Origin: Dactylis glomerata
Lineage: Eukaryota; Streptophyta; Magnoliopsida; Poales; Poaceae
Reading direction: 5' to 3'
Assembly (NCBI GenBank): GCA_007115705.1
Contig: QXEO01000238.1
Location: 310,001 to 374,000 of the forward strand
DNA length: 64,000 nucleotides
Below are positions 9,478 through 21,902 of the stretch, one piece after another; within the stretch, counting starts at the first letter, position 1, and each line of letters starts with the position of its first letter. The notes beneath the pieces are model-generated. The model was not told the origin of the DNA and did not search any database. It worked only from the letters and a program-made list of their open reading frames with translations. Both the position numbers and the translations under genes were made by a program.

Positions 9478-11231
9478 AATCTCCAACATAAGAAAACGAG
9501 GCGTCGTATGCCTCTTGACCAATGTTCAAGAAATCATTTACCGTTAGCTTCTCGGTTATTCTGAGATTTGAGATTATTCACTTATTAGCCTATTAATCGA
9601 TTTTATCAGTTTACTATTTATCGGCTAGTCTTTTCACAAATCTCAAGTTTTAGCACTAAAATTTTAAAAATATGCTACGCAAAAACACCATGGAGTACTA
9701 GAAAAAAGTGTTACCTTGATTCTTGCATTTGAATAAAAAAGGCAAAAATTCAAGCTAATATATACTTCTACAAGACTATTGGTCCAAAAATCATTTGTTA
9801 GACAGAGAAATCTACTGCCAAACCGCGCTAAGTGCCGAAATTTAAGATAAATCAGGCGAAGTGTCGACTCTCCGACCAGTATATCAGCGTAGGCCATAAA
9901 TCACCTCGATAAGCTGTAATCTTATTGCTAACCCATGATTCACGATTAAGTGGGAGATTAATCGGCACATCGGCCATTTTTTGAACACTGCTTTTGACAA
10001 CAACTTCACCAGACAACTGCTAACCCCATGGTAAAAGACAAGCATACTAATATTACTCAACTCCTAGCCTAAGCCCTCAAGAAGGACACACTGCACATGC
10101 ATGAGTACAACCATAGGCTGATCTCGGGATTTTCATCCTTCCCTCTCATCAATGTCGAACTACTACTTTGATCCAGCAGCAACAAGCATGACTTGTCGTC
10201 TCCATAGGAGCTACCGCGTGTAGCGCCTATCAACAGCACGCATAACTTGTCGCCTCCACAAAGTCACAGTGCATAGCGCCTGCCGGCGACATTCCGCTTG
10301 CTTCGAAATGCCATCACCATCTCGAGACACAGCCGCCGCGTCATCCGCATGACAACAAATATCCCTTCACCCCAATTTCTAAACTCCCGCGTCGTCATAG
10401 ATTGATGTCTCGTCAAGAAAATCACTGCCTGCCGCTAATTGACCGTTTGAGGCTACCGCAGTGGTACGCACTAGCAGCCGCAAGTCGGTGCAGTCCATCC
10501 TCCCAAGACCGGTCAACCCAAAGAAAAGTTTATTAGCTTTACCAACCATCATGCCATAAAATCACTCATGATTCATGACCCATTTTATAGGTTATTAGAA
10601 TCATTTAAAATTAAGTAACAACTTTAGACAATTTGTCTACCATAAAGAACTTACTGAAATTTAAGCAGGAGACAATGAAAACTTGTAATAATACTCCAGA
10701 ACAACATTTACCCGCTGGAGGTCAATCTGGTTCTAGAATTTTCTAGACGTTTCTTAAGCATGCAATCGTTCTGACTTTTGACCTTGCAAATCTATTATGC
10801 ACAAGTCACCTCAGTTCTTTCGTCTGCATTATCAAACTTATATCCCCAAAATATCCAATAACCAATTTGATTTTTTTCATCCTTGTTTCCATTATAGCCG
10901 TCTACATGGCATGTGAGGTCAATTAGGAAGAAAATATTTGACCACACGCAAAAATTAATTCCATCATGCGCAAAAAAACCTTAATTACTTTGTTACGGAC
11001 ATCGTCGTCCAGTCAACAACAATTTTCTAGTAGAAATTAATATAAAGAAAAGTATAGTACTAAAAGTCTTTTAATGTTTTGCACATACATACTAGACATG
11101 TTGTGTACTCGTGTATTTTATTTCACAATATTTTATCTTTCTGAAATTAAAGTTTTCATATTTTAAAACGAGCTCCAAGGAACTTGTCGGGTCTATATTG
11201 ATTATTTGCTAGTCAACTTGCTTTGCTAAGC
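9478..11231. other. Anonymous intergenic DNA
   Basis: AT-rich with no convincing ORF. Phrases related to CGATTAAT / ATTAATCG occur at 9591-9629 and 9939-9974 in roughly inverted arrangement and may be remnants of an old DNA transposon. A more GC-rich stretch at 10140-10500 has no open frame of note. Confidence 0.5.
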
Positions 11232-12203
11232 TGTAACATCCCAGAACGTAGGACAACTCCGGGGTAGATTAGAAGGGCTTTTGTGCATTGCATCTGAAAT
11301 TACGGGATTTTTTTGCGCTTTTGTTTCTAAAACCTAGGAGTGATCGAATCTCTCTTCGAGGGTGAATGGTGAACTCTCGAAGTGCGAAAGATTTGGACAT
11401 GATCTCTTTTGATCCATTGTTGTGAGGAGTGATGACTTAAACCACTAAAACCCTAGCTATAAGCTTTGGAATTTGAACTAAGACATAAATCAAGTTTGAA
11501 TTTGAATGATTGAACTTTGAATTAAAAAAGGCACATTTAGAAAGGATAAATATTAATAAAGAAAAAGAAATTGAAATTAAACATCAATAAAGTTTAGAGC
11601 AAACTTAAACTTTATTGATCATCAACACACATTACATTGTCTTTACATAATTCATGAATAAAAGAATATTACAACTTGGAAAGAATCCAAGGTAATTACA
11701 AAAAGGAGAAATGGAAGATTACAAGTTATAAATTCTAAAAGAAAACTAAAAGTCTTCTTTCTTTCTTTCTTCTTTTCTGATCTTGTCACCTGCAACCAAA
11801 TAAAGAAATAGCAAGTTTTGCCAAGGTAGCATTTACCTAGTGGCATTCAAAAATAACAAGCCACTGTAGATAAACATCACAAGGTTGATCTTATCACCAA
11901 AGCTCGGGTAGAAATATCCCAAACCAGCCGAGATGGGCAAGGCAGCCCACAGCAGCATAGTCACCATATGCATGCACTCAGGTGTCACACACCCAAGTCA
12001 CAAGACCAAGTATAAAGGCATCACAGTGGTGAAACTGGCTCGGCTAAAGATTGCAGTCGACCAAGAACAGCACCACCACACCACCAACAGCAACACCAAG
12101 AACACCATCATCATTAATAACACACCACCACCACTGAATCACCACCACACAATCAACCCTGCTCATGTGTTCAGCAACAGGGAAGATTCACACCCCAGCA
12201 CAT

Positions 12204-13798
12204 TGCTACTCGTGTGATGATGACGTGGGAGCAGTAAGTCCTTGTGCGTGGTGATGACCAGCCCGTTGGGAACCCCAAGAGGAAGGTATGATGAGTGTAG
12301 CGGCAAGTTTTCCCTCAGTTAAGAAACCAAGGTTTATCGAACAGGAGAAGGGAGACGATGACGACTGAAGGTGTTGTGGAACCTGCACACACACAAACAA
12401 ATACTTTGTTCCCAACTTGCGATGAGGTTGTCAATCTCACCGGTTTGCTTGAAACAAAGGTTATGAGCGTATCGAGTGGAAAACAGTAGAGTATATGCGA
12501 GTAAAGTAAACAATGCGGGAAAAGTAAACAGGTGATTGCAATATGATTAGAATAGGACCGGGGTCCACAGTTCACTAGTGGTGTCTCTCCATAGATAAAA
12601 TAACATGCTGGGTAAACAAATTACAGTTGGGCAATTGATAGAATAAAGATAACGTGATATGTCAAGAAGATCACTATGAGATTTACTCTGGGCATTACAA
12701 CAAAATACATAGACCGCCATCCAACTGCATCTATGACTAATAATCCACCCCCGGGGATATCATCCGAACACCCTAGAAGTATTAAGTTGCGAACAACAGA
12801 TAATTGCATTAAGCAAAGTGTGTAATGTAAACAAAGCATATGCCCTTGAGCATATGAATGTTGTTTTCTCCCTAGTAGCAACAGCACATCTACCACCTTA
12901 GAGGTTTCTGTCACTCCCCCAGGTGAAATAGAGACATGAACCCACTATCGAGCATAAATACCCCCTCTTGGAGTCACTAGCAACTACTCGGCCAAGATAG
13001 CTACTAACAACGGAGAGCATGCAAGATCATAAACAACATAGAGATAACAAAAGATATAATTCAGTACAGCAACTTAATCATAAACACCAATATTCATCGG
13101 ATCCCAACAAACCAACATCATAGAATTACATAACGGTGATCTCAATCATGTAGGGCAGCTCATGAGATCTAAACATGAAGCACATGGTGGAGAAGACAAC
13201 CATCTAGCTACTGCTATGGACTCATAGTCCAAGGTAGACTACTCACTCATCGCTCCGGAGGCAAGCATGGCGATGAAGAAGACCTCCGGTGGCGATTCCC
13301 CTCTCCGGCAGGGTGCCGGGAAGAGCTTCTAGACCCTCCCGATCTTCGGGTCGACGGCGGCGGCGGATCGCGATGTATTCTAGAAAACTGATCGGGCCCT
13401 TAGGTTTTTCTCGTCGGGGGGTCTTTATAGGCGAAGGGGCGATGTCAGAGGTGGAGCCAGGCTCCCTCACACAGGGGTGGCGCGGCCAGGGGCCAGGCCG
13501 CGCCGCCCCCTTGTGTGGGGCCCTGGTGGCCCTCTCCATCTCTCCTTCGGATGTCTGGAAGCTTCCGGGAAAAATAAGACTTCAGGAACTTGTTTCGTCC
13601 AATTCCGAGAATATTTCCTGTGTATCACTTCTGAAACACAAAAACAGCAGAAAACAGGAAACTGGCACTGTGGCGCTTGTTAATAGGTTAGTTCCGGAAA
13701 ATGCATAAAAGTGCCACTAAGTGTAACGAAACAATAGGCAAATGGTGTAAAAACAAGCATGGAGCATCAAAAATTATAGATACGTTTGAGACGTATCA
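12204..13798 (-). mobile_element. Solo LTR A (family with TGATACGTCTC start)
   Basis: A 1595-bp LTR in minus orientation, starting TGATACGTCTCAAACG on the minus strand at 13798 and ending with CA at 12204. Both flanks carry CACAT (12199-12203 and 13799-13803), a perfect 5-bp target duplication. No internal sequence lies between, so this is the product of LTR-LTR recombination. The U3 side (13240-13798) is very similar to the solo LTR at 27745-29322 and related to the E1 and E2 LTRs. The minus-strand TATA-like CTATAAAG lies near 13425. Confidence 0.9.
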
Positions 13799-14929
13799 CA
13801 CATTATCAAATAAACCATCCAGCAAAGCCAAAGACCAACATGGTCACATAGTTCGACTAGGAACTAGGTCAAGCAGCTTGGAGGAGCAGGCTTGCCACAA
13901 GAAGCAAGAAATCAGAATATCCCAGAAGAACAAGCTACTCTTTAGCAGCAGGTTATTATTAAACCACAGCACACATGAGTGCTGGGAGAGAACTCACAAG
14001 TTATTCTCCCAGGCAGACTGCACAGAGCACAGCCACACAAAGATCAAGCAAAGCTTGATGTAACAAAGGCTTTGGTCATCATTTGGATGTCCAGGAGGCC
14101 AAGACCTTGGAGACAAGGCCATCCACAACACCTACTCCCTAACACATAACTTATCTGGGAATTTCTCAAGGGAAATACTCACAGAAGTAAGAGCAAGGCC
14201 AGGAGTGGCACATGGGTTGCCTAGCTAGCAAGACTAAGGCCTAAAACCTAGAAAACCATCAGCTCTGTCAATTAAAATTGACCAAGTTTAGTTAAGCATC
14301 TGGGAAAAGTGGACAAGGACACTTTCAATCAAATAAGCCACCAGCAGATCACCACAAAGAGTGATCTACTCTCAAGAGCACCGAACTTAACACCCACAGT
14401 AACTGTGAACACCTCAAGGAGGCATCACAGTGAAGCAGTTAGCCAAAAGCTACTGCAAGAGCCATAACAGCAGGCATGAAATATTGCATCACAGCTAGGT
14501 AGAACCAAGCTCAACATAATAGTTGCATCATTAAATCAGCACAACAGAAGCACTGCAAGAAAGTGCAGTGAGACTGTTAACAACACTAGCCAATTAACAG
14601 CACATTCAGAGATAACTAAAACACATAGTTATCCATGCACTTGATCAAACTGATCAAGAGTAGCCACTAGCAAGATACTAACTAATCAAGCAACAACAGC
14701 AATTGCTTAGTTCAACAGTAACAGACCACCAGAGTATGCAGTTAACTGAATCAACAAGTTTCAGTTAACAGAGTTAACTGAAACTAGGACTAAAACTAAC
14801 AGTAGCAGCTAAACAAGCATGATCAAGTTTAACAGCAAGACCATAGAGCTTAAGAACACACATCACAGTCAACTTAATCGCACAGCACAAGTGCAATTTG
14901 GGGAGAAACCCTAGTACAGCAGAAGGTAG

Positions 14930-15110
14930 AGGAACTTGGCCAGCACAAGCTCCAGATGAGCATGGCCAGTGCAAGCTCCAGGTGAGCTTAGCCAGCGCAA
15001 GCTCAATGTGGGCATGGCCAGCCCAGAGCAAGCTCCAGTAGGGCATGGAGCAAAGCTCTAGGAGGGCATGGAGCAAGCTCCAGGAGGGGAGCAAGCTCCA
15101 GGAGGTTACA
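14930..15110. repeat. Degenerate minisatellite (GCAAGCTCCAG units)
   Basis: About seven imperfect copies of a unit built around GCAAGCTCCAGGAGG / GGCATGGCCAG give a spurious Trp/Leu-rich open frame on the minus strand. It lies inside the long LTR-like repeat. Confidence 0.7.
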
Positions 15111-17770
15111 GAGAAGTACAGAGGGGAAGAAGAGGAGGAGGAGCACTTACACAACACCCAGGAGATACCACCGTGGCATGGCGGGGTAGTGCCCGCGCGG
15201 CCACGACGGCATCAAGCCAGGGGAAGTCGCCGACGACACGTCGACGAAGCACCCAGCTCACCAAGCACAGATTTCGCCGTGGACAAGGCCTAGCAGCTCG
15301 AGATCAAGCTCGAGGTCACCATGGCCAAGGTCCCAAGCTTCGGAGGCGAAGGGGATGCGAGCGTCCAGGAAGCAATCGATTAGATCTCGCGGACAGGCAA
15401 AATCACCGTCGCTTGATCTATCGATTGAGCATCATCTCAGCAGTGGACTCTGGCGGTGCTCATCGGAATCGAGCGCGGCGGCAGCGAGAGGGAAAGCGAC
15501 CGGTCGGGCGAACCGAGCCGCTGGTCGGGTTCGACTAGAAGGCTGGCGCCGACAGGTGGGCCTAGCCCGACAGGTGGGCCAGGGCTGGCAGAGAGAGAGG
15601 TGAGAGGGAGAGGTTTTAATCAAAATTTTAAAGGCAGAAATTGAATTAAAGAAAAGGGTTTTTCTAGAAAAAGCTTTTCAACACCCAATTAAAAATAGAA
15701 AAATAAATTGGATTTCTGCAAAAATAACTTTAATTGATTTTGACCTTTTAAATCACTTAAATAGTGATATTATGAGTAAAAGAAGGTTTATTCATAATTG
15801 CCTTATGAACTTTTCTTTTAAAAGAAAAACCTCTAGAAATGATTTATATACAAAAGAAAAAAAAGGGAAATAACATTCTTGAAATAAATCAAGTAAATTC
15901 ATTCAAGATTTTGTCCTTAGTATTCTTGAATGAATTTCACCTAATATATATACTCTGATAAATTCATAATTAGAGTATATACACTTGTAATAAATCACCC
16001 AAGTAAGAATATTAGGAAAGAGAACTTAAAAAGATTCTTTCCTAATTAGAATAGAACTCATTATCAAAATTAAACTCCATTCTAGGGTTTTGAGGAATAT
16101 TCTGGAATGAAGCAATTGATAACATATACTCTTTAAAATCATAAAAAGAGTATATAAACCCTAGAATAAGAATAAAACACTTCTGGGGGGTTTAAAGGGA
16201 ATACACACACTTTAAAATCATGCATGATTTGAATCTTTAACCATTGTCCTTATCGGACAATGATGCTGTTTTCCAGAACCCGAGGTCCCGGGTCACTTCA
16301 ACAAATCCAACTGCACTACCTTGCAGTTTGCAGGCAAGTTCACTCTTGCTCATATCTCTTGTTTATCTTTAACAAAGTACTTGCAAATATACCGGTGGTA
16401 TTATTATTATGATTGCATTAAAAAGCAAAGGTTCTGCTTTTCTTGAATGAATATGCTTAGTGGTTAGCAATCATAATGGTTGTCGACCTAGGAAGGTGGG
16501 CAGTGGGACCATGGTAAGAGTATGGCGGAGGTCCCACTGTACCGGGAATGTTCACCTAGGACTAATAACCAATGTCGCCAGTGATTCTTGTGCCGTAAAA
16601 TACGGTCAACCATAGGGTCTGGAATGGGACGGGAGAGTCAGCTATATCTTTTCCCTCATGCATATCAACGGACGCGCCGTTTCGGAGCAGTTGTCTCCCT
16701 GCGCGGAGCTTCGGGATGGGTGGATTCCTCCTAATGAATTCACGATTCTGGCGGTCTATGATGGATTGCAGCAACAACGGGGGTAGAGTGCCGAGGCCGG
16801 TGTTACCCAAAGAGCGTAACCGAAACCGGTGGGGGTAACTCATTGTCTAGGAAAGGCAAGTATGCCGAGGTCGGCAACTACCAAAGAGTAGACCGGCGAG
16901 GGTAGCGAACCGAAGTTGGAGCCGCAAAAGGGTGGGTATGCACGGTCGCGGGAAGGAACAGTGATTGGCTCGAATCAACGGCTGGGCCCCATACCAAGGA
17001 AGTATGGATGGGAAAGTACGCCCGGTTGTGCAGCAAAGTGTTGATCTCCTATGGGTACAAGTGACCACCTCTGCAGAGTGTACAAAACGTATCAAGATAC
17101 TCCCTGTTCCGGGAAGGAGCTATGAACACGGCAGGAAAGGAGCCCATTGAAGCTCTAATCAACCTGTGAAGGCTGACGGACATAGTTCTTTGAATAAAAT
17201 CAATCTTTGAAGAAATGCTTACAAAAAACTGCATTTGGCCTAAGACTTTCTAGTCTATGGTCGTAGCTAGTGCATCAAACACCTCTATGCTATTAAATGA
17301 ACTTGTTGGGTAACGCTCGTTACTCACCCCACTCCTTTTAACCCTTCCTTAGACTCGGAGGGCCAGTTTGAAGAAACCGAAGGAAGCCCGGAGGACTACG
17401 AGGAGGTCTACTACGAAGAACCGGATCTATCAGGAGGAGTCGAAGGTATCGATTACACCATCTCCTATGGTCCCGACGAAGGAATCGAGGAGGAGGCCGA
17501 CACTTAGAACCGTAGGATAGAAACTTTGGTCGCACCGGACACCTAGAATAATGCGACTAGAGTTAGACATCATGTTTAGTTTACTACTTTCACTTGTAGC
17601 TAAGGTTTGTAGTATCAACTTAGAACCACCTAGTGTTCCTCTTTGGACCGAGGAGGAACTGGAGTCCTTTGTAACATTATGGCTTGTAATATTCAGTGCT
17701 TGAATAAAGACCGCTATGTTTCTGTTGTACCACTCTGAGGGATATAATATTTTGTGAATTGGTACTTCAC

Positions 17771-18883
17771 GAGTGTTATGTCAACGACTTGTATACTACA
17801 AAATGCAGCGGTATGAAAGGAGAGAAATTAACAATGTTATAAAAAAAGTTCGAATAGGGACGGCGCGGACCGTTGCGTCCATTGCTTAGCTGTTGTGTGG
17901 TTGTCGGGTACCACGGCATGGTTGCTCTTCGGTGCACGGCGGCGTGGCAGACGACATGATGGTGGTTTGCACCCTCGAGGTTCGGCGGCCTGGCCTCCGA
18001 TCTCTGAGAGGCAAGGGGGTGGACGAAGAGTGCTGCAGAATGGCTTGCCTCTTTGGCGGTGGTGGTACTTGGCGGTAGCATCAAGATCCAATCATCGAGC
18101 TAGGGGGCGTGAGTTCCGGTGAAAACCGAGCTCCGACTATGGTCATGGCGGGCGATGGCAGCATCTATGCACCACTACCGTGTTGAAGGCATTGATGCTA
18201 CAATCATCGCCTACTCACTGGTACTCGCTTCGATAGCACAGGTGACTTCTAGAGTGTGCGCATAAGACGCTATCTCTGGGTTTAGCCGAGAGTCGGCGAT
18301 GGCTCTAGCCGGGACGCAAGGCCCTGTGTATTATCCTCTATCGTTGTGCTAGTTGGTGGTGCGTTGTCACCTGGTGGTTTCAATTTGTATGATCGATGTA
18401 AGGCTTTTTTCTAGTTTTTGTTAAATAAAAGAAATAAACTGAAGTCATATGCATCTCTTCGAAGCAAAGACGGGATAGTGGCCTATTTCATGTAATATGA
18501 TCAATGCTTGCGTGTAAAGTAAAGCACCATAGTTACATTTAATCCATTGATCGATGTGCCAATGTCATTGTGCTAGGTACAAAATCGCTATGTATAACAT
18601 TTGTTTTCGGGAACTATAATGCATAACTTTGCTTTTTTTGTGACCTTGGAATTCATAACTACAGGCTAAATAATAAGCTTGCCCCAATTTGGACCAAGTA
18701 ATTACCACTTGATTATACGTACTAAAAATGGTCAGGTTGGTCTTCCTAGATGATCGAAAGCGTGCATGCAGTGCATTGCCTCCGATGGTGATGGAGAGAC
18801 GCATACGCATCCAAGGACAGGCGCCGGTCACGGCCAGCCAGCGACACCCCCAGAACGCCGCTTGTTGCGCGCTCGTTGCCGCC
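17771..18883. other. Upstream region of allergen gene 1
   Basis: 17830-18410 is moderately GC-rich and ends in a T-rich stretch plus AAATAAAAGAAATAAA near 18420, which resembles the tail of a non-LTR element, though no ORF supports that. 18590-18880 shows patchy similarity to the region upstream of gene 2 (for example ATGCATAACT and the ACGGCCAGCCAGCGACACCC block), so the duplicated gene unit includes several hundred bp of promoter. Confidence 0.5.
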
Positions 18884-18891
18884 CATAAATA
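18884..18891 (+). promoter_or_regulatory. TATA-like box of allergen gene 1
   Basis: CATAAATA lies 106 bp before the ATG. It is embedded in sequence conserved with gene 2, where the same octamer lies 105 bp before the start. Conservation of motif and spacing supports a core promoter role. Confidence 0.7.
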
Positions 18892-18989
18892 CCACCCACA
18901 TCATCCATCAGAATCCACACAAGCTCGCAGAAGCAGCAGCAGCAGCAACGCACACATACGCACAGCAACCAAATATCTTAGAGACCAAG

Positions 18990-19349
18990 ATGGCTTCCTC
19001 CTCAAGGATGCTCGCCATGGCGGTGCTGGCGACGCTGTTCGTCGGCGCGATGTGCGCGGTCAAGGTGACCTTCAAGGTGGAGAAGGGTTCCGACCCTAAG
19101 AAGCTGGTTCTCGACATCAAGTACACCAGACCAGGTGACAGCCTTGCGGAGGTGGAGCTCCGTCAGCACGGCTCCGAGGAGTGGGAGCCCCTGACGAAGA
19201 AGGGCAACCTGTGGGAGGTGAAGAGCTCCAAGCCGCTCACCGGCCCATTCAACTTCCGTTTCATGTCAAAGGGTGGCATGAGGAACGTCTTCGACGAGGT
19301 CATCCCCACCGCTTTCAAGATCGGCACCACCTACACCCCAGAGGAGTGA
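18990..19349 (+). CDS. Group 2/3 grass pollen allergen (expansin-like CBM63 fold), copy 1
   Basis: The product has 119 residues and no intron. A signal peptide spans residues 1-22 (hydrophobic core AMAVLATLFVGAM, cleavage after Cys-Ala). A mature domain of 97 residues starts VKVTFKVEKGSDPKKL and contains AEVELRQHGSEEW, GPFNFRFMSKGG and KIGTTYTPEE, the pattern of the group 2/3 allergens, which are secreted from pollen and match the C-terminal cellulose-binding-like domain of beta-expansins. The usual mature length in the family is about 97, so the gene is complete. The ATG at 18990 is chosen because it puts the signal peptide first; an in-frame ATG at 18876 overlaps the TATA region. The biochemical role is unknown; cell-wall loosening or binding is inferred from the fold. 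Confidence 0.95.
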   Translation: MASSSRMLAMAVLATLFVGAMCAVKVTFKVEKGSDPKKLVLDIKYTRPGDSLAEVELRQHGSEEWEPLTKKGNLWEVKSSKPLTGPFNFRFMSKGGMRNVFDEVIPTAFKIGTTYTPEE

Positions 19350-20361
19350 AGATCCAATGATCCATCCCTTCGTCGATTCCAAGCTTTTCTCCAGTTTTTT
19401 CGTAATCGTAGTGCATGATGCGCATGCATGGGCTATATAAATAATTGTTGGCGCGCCCCTTTGTGAGGTGCGGAATTCGATACGAGAGGCAACGAAGAAT
19501 TGTTAGCCCTCCTATCGTTTTTATGTAACCAATTTTGCTCATGATTATGATGTTCTGAAATTGATTCGCAGCGCTGCAGTGACATGCCCTTTCATCCCAC
19601 GAAGCTGCAATAGTGCAATTGCATATCATAAGAATTTGCTTAAAATAATAGGTAACATATTAAATAATCTGTTGTATTTGAAATTACTACCTCGGAGGCA
19701 CCGACCCTTCCTCTAAGAAAAAGATATCCTCGCCACCGCCTCTACCTCCGTCCCCTCCATAGATCGGTTCTCCCTCCTCCAGCCGGCTTTGCCGGTGTCA
19801 CGAAGGATCAAGAACCCGATATGAGTGTTTTTTTAAATAAAATTAATAATTTCAAGAGATTACGTTAGGTTTTGGTAGCCTTTTGCTTTTTAGCCTCCGC
19901 ATCAATAGAGATGTCATCATCTATAATAAATGATAATCGACTCTTCGTTTGATGATGAGATCATCTACAATGAAGATGTCATCATCTACAATAAATGGTG
20001 TGTTGAAGTATTAATTTTTTTCTGAATATGGTCCTTCAAATTTTGCTTCGTTAGATCAATTTTTGGACTTCTTATCATGGTTGCCACGAGGAGAACTGTC
20101 CTTGCAATATTTGTTCTGGCTGTAATGTCATTGATAATGGTGATTCGTGCTCTCGGCTTCCAGCAATGTTGACCATGCTATTCGGTTGCTTTTCCCTGGC
20201 AGTGTTGGTACTCTTGACATGGTGACAGACTACTTGCACACTCCTTCCATCATGTTCCTCTCCTTGTGTTGCAAAAAACATCACTTGGACAAAATTTTTG
20301 CGGTTTCCACTAGGTGGTGATCTAATCCATTGTAGTTTCCACCACTTGTTATCTAATTAAT
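19350..20361. other. Downstream region of allergen gene 1
   Basis: No gene is seen. The phrase GATGTCATCATCTA followed by AATAAATG occurs twice (near 19910 and 19975), with a third half copy between. 20216-20345 is an inverted counterpart of 57955-58075, described under findings. The last five bases, ATTAA, are the left target duplication of element F. Confidence 0.6.
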
Positions 20362-21876
20362 GATGACCCACAAGTATAGGGGGTGTATCGTAGTACTTTC
20401 GATAAATAAGAGTGTCGAACCCAACGAGGAGCAGAAGATATTGAAAAGCAGTTTTGATCAAGGATTCACTTTAAATACTAGCAAACGGGTTTTCAGGGGT
20501 ATTTGATAATGCAGATAAATAAAGTATGAATAAATAAAAGACAGTAATAATAATTGCTGCGAGTGCCCAATCCTTTCTAGAGCAAAGGACAAGCTGGTTG
20601 TGTTACTTATGATTACCAAATATTTCTGAGGACACACGGTAATTTCGTCATGCGCTTTTGCTTCATATAGCTGAATAATCTTTATTGGTTTGATAGGTGT
20701 TATGGGGATGAACCTATGCTAATGCACTACCCCAACTTAAACTAATATATACTTGTGATTATACCCCTTGCAAGCATCCGCAACTACAAGAAAGTAATTA
20801 AGATAAATCTAACCACAACCTTAAACTCCGAGATCCTACACTCCCTGGTGCACTGATTTCCTAACGGGGGTTTAGGTTTCTGTCGCTCCGGCAACCCCAA
20901 AATTAGTAGCCAAATACACAATGCATTCTACTAGGCCCATAAAGGTGAAGTATCATGTAGTCGATGTTCACATGACACCACTAGTAAAATAGCACCACAA
21001 CATAAATATATAAAACCATTATATATTACTTAATATAGTTCCACTACTAACATCTTGACTTCTCCCATGTCCTCAAGAACTAAACGAACTACTCACAAGA
21101 CATCATATGGATCATGATCAGAGGTGAAATAGTGATAAATAACAATCTGAACATAAACCTTAATTCAACGGTTTCACTCAATAGCGTCAACTACAAGAGT
21201 AATCAACACCGGGAAAGTTTCCCCTATGAACTGGACAAGATTCACCCCAAGATGTTACAGCGGGACGGCGTGGTGATGAAGGTGATGAAGGTGCTGGTGA
21301 TGATGGTGATGATGATGATGATGATCCCGATAAAGCCCAGCTCGATGGCGGTGACGATGGCGACGATTTCCCCCCTCCGGGAAGGAATTTTCCCGTTTGA
21401 TTTCTGTCTGCCGGAGAGCTTTCTCTCTGTGTATGTTTTTTGCCCCGCAGAAGCGGCGGAGTCTATCTGCGATCCTCCCCCAGTCTTAGGTTTTCGAGGA
21501 GACGATATACATGAAGGGGTGATGCCAGAGGTGGACTAGGGCGGCCACACCACCTGGCGGCACGGCCTAGGCCTGGCCCGTGCCAGGGGGTGGTATGGGC
21601 CCCTGGTGGCTCACCTCACCCTCTCCTTCTGGCTACTTCCGTCTTCTGGCGAACTAGGAACTTCTAGGTATTTTCCTGGAATTGCTGGTCTTCAGAAATA
21701 TTGTATCTTGACGGTCCTTTTTCCAGCAGAATCCTGACTCCGGCAGTGAATTCTCCAATAATCATCAAACATGCAAAAATAGAAGAAACAACATAAGTAT
21801 CATCTCTAAATATGAAATATATCAATGAATAACATTAAATTATGATATAAAATAGTGATGCAAAATGGATGTATCA
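20362..21876 (-). repeat. F 3' LTR
   Basis: A 1.5-kb LTR starting TGATACATCCATTTTGC on the minus strand at 21876. It contains a GAT/GGT trinucleotide-like stretch at about 21273-21365 that differs in length from the other LTR. The polypurine tract (TAAGCTTGGGGGGT on the minus strand, 21877-21890) lies immediately outside, fixing orientation. Confidence 0.93.
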
Positions 21877-21902
21877 ACCCCCCAAGCTTAGACCTCGCTT
21901 GT

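Larger units (their letters stand above)
11232..17770. repeat. Long unclassified LTR-like repeat, split by a solo LTR
   Basis: The left edge reads TGTAACATCCCAGAACG, a common start for grass LTRs. The right part (16250-17770) holds GC-rich, TATA-poor, LTR-like sequence ending with an AATAAAG polyadenylation-like signal near 17703. Without the insertion at 12204-13798 it is about 4.9 kb, the size range of LTRs in long-LTR non-autonomous elements such as Sukkula. No gag or pol is present. The right boundary is uncertain: no TG...CA partner with a matching target duplication (left flank TAAGC) was found, so it may be truncated. Confidence 0.4.

Noticed and set aside
13289..13708. Arg/Gly-rich ORFs in the GC-rich part of solo LTR A and the equivalent places in other LTRs
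   Set aside because: They are not conserved in frame among the related LTRs and lie in U3/R regulatory sequence.
14774..15157. Leu/Trp-rich 127-codon ORF on the minus strand
   Set aside because: It reads through a degenerate minisatellite in an LTR-like repeat.
11216..17795. ACTTG as target duplication for the long LTR-like repeat
   Set aside because: The implied ends are not TG...CA, so the match is probably chance; the element's boundaries are left open.
18876..18989. In-frame upstream ATG for allergen gene 1
   Set aside because: It overlaps the TATA region, would bury the signal peptide, and has no counterpart of similar sequence in the family or in copy 2's supported start.
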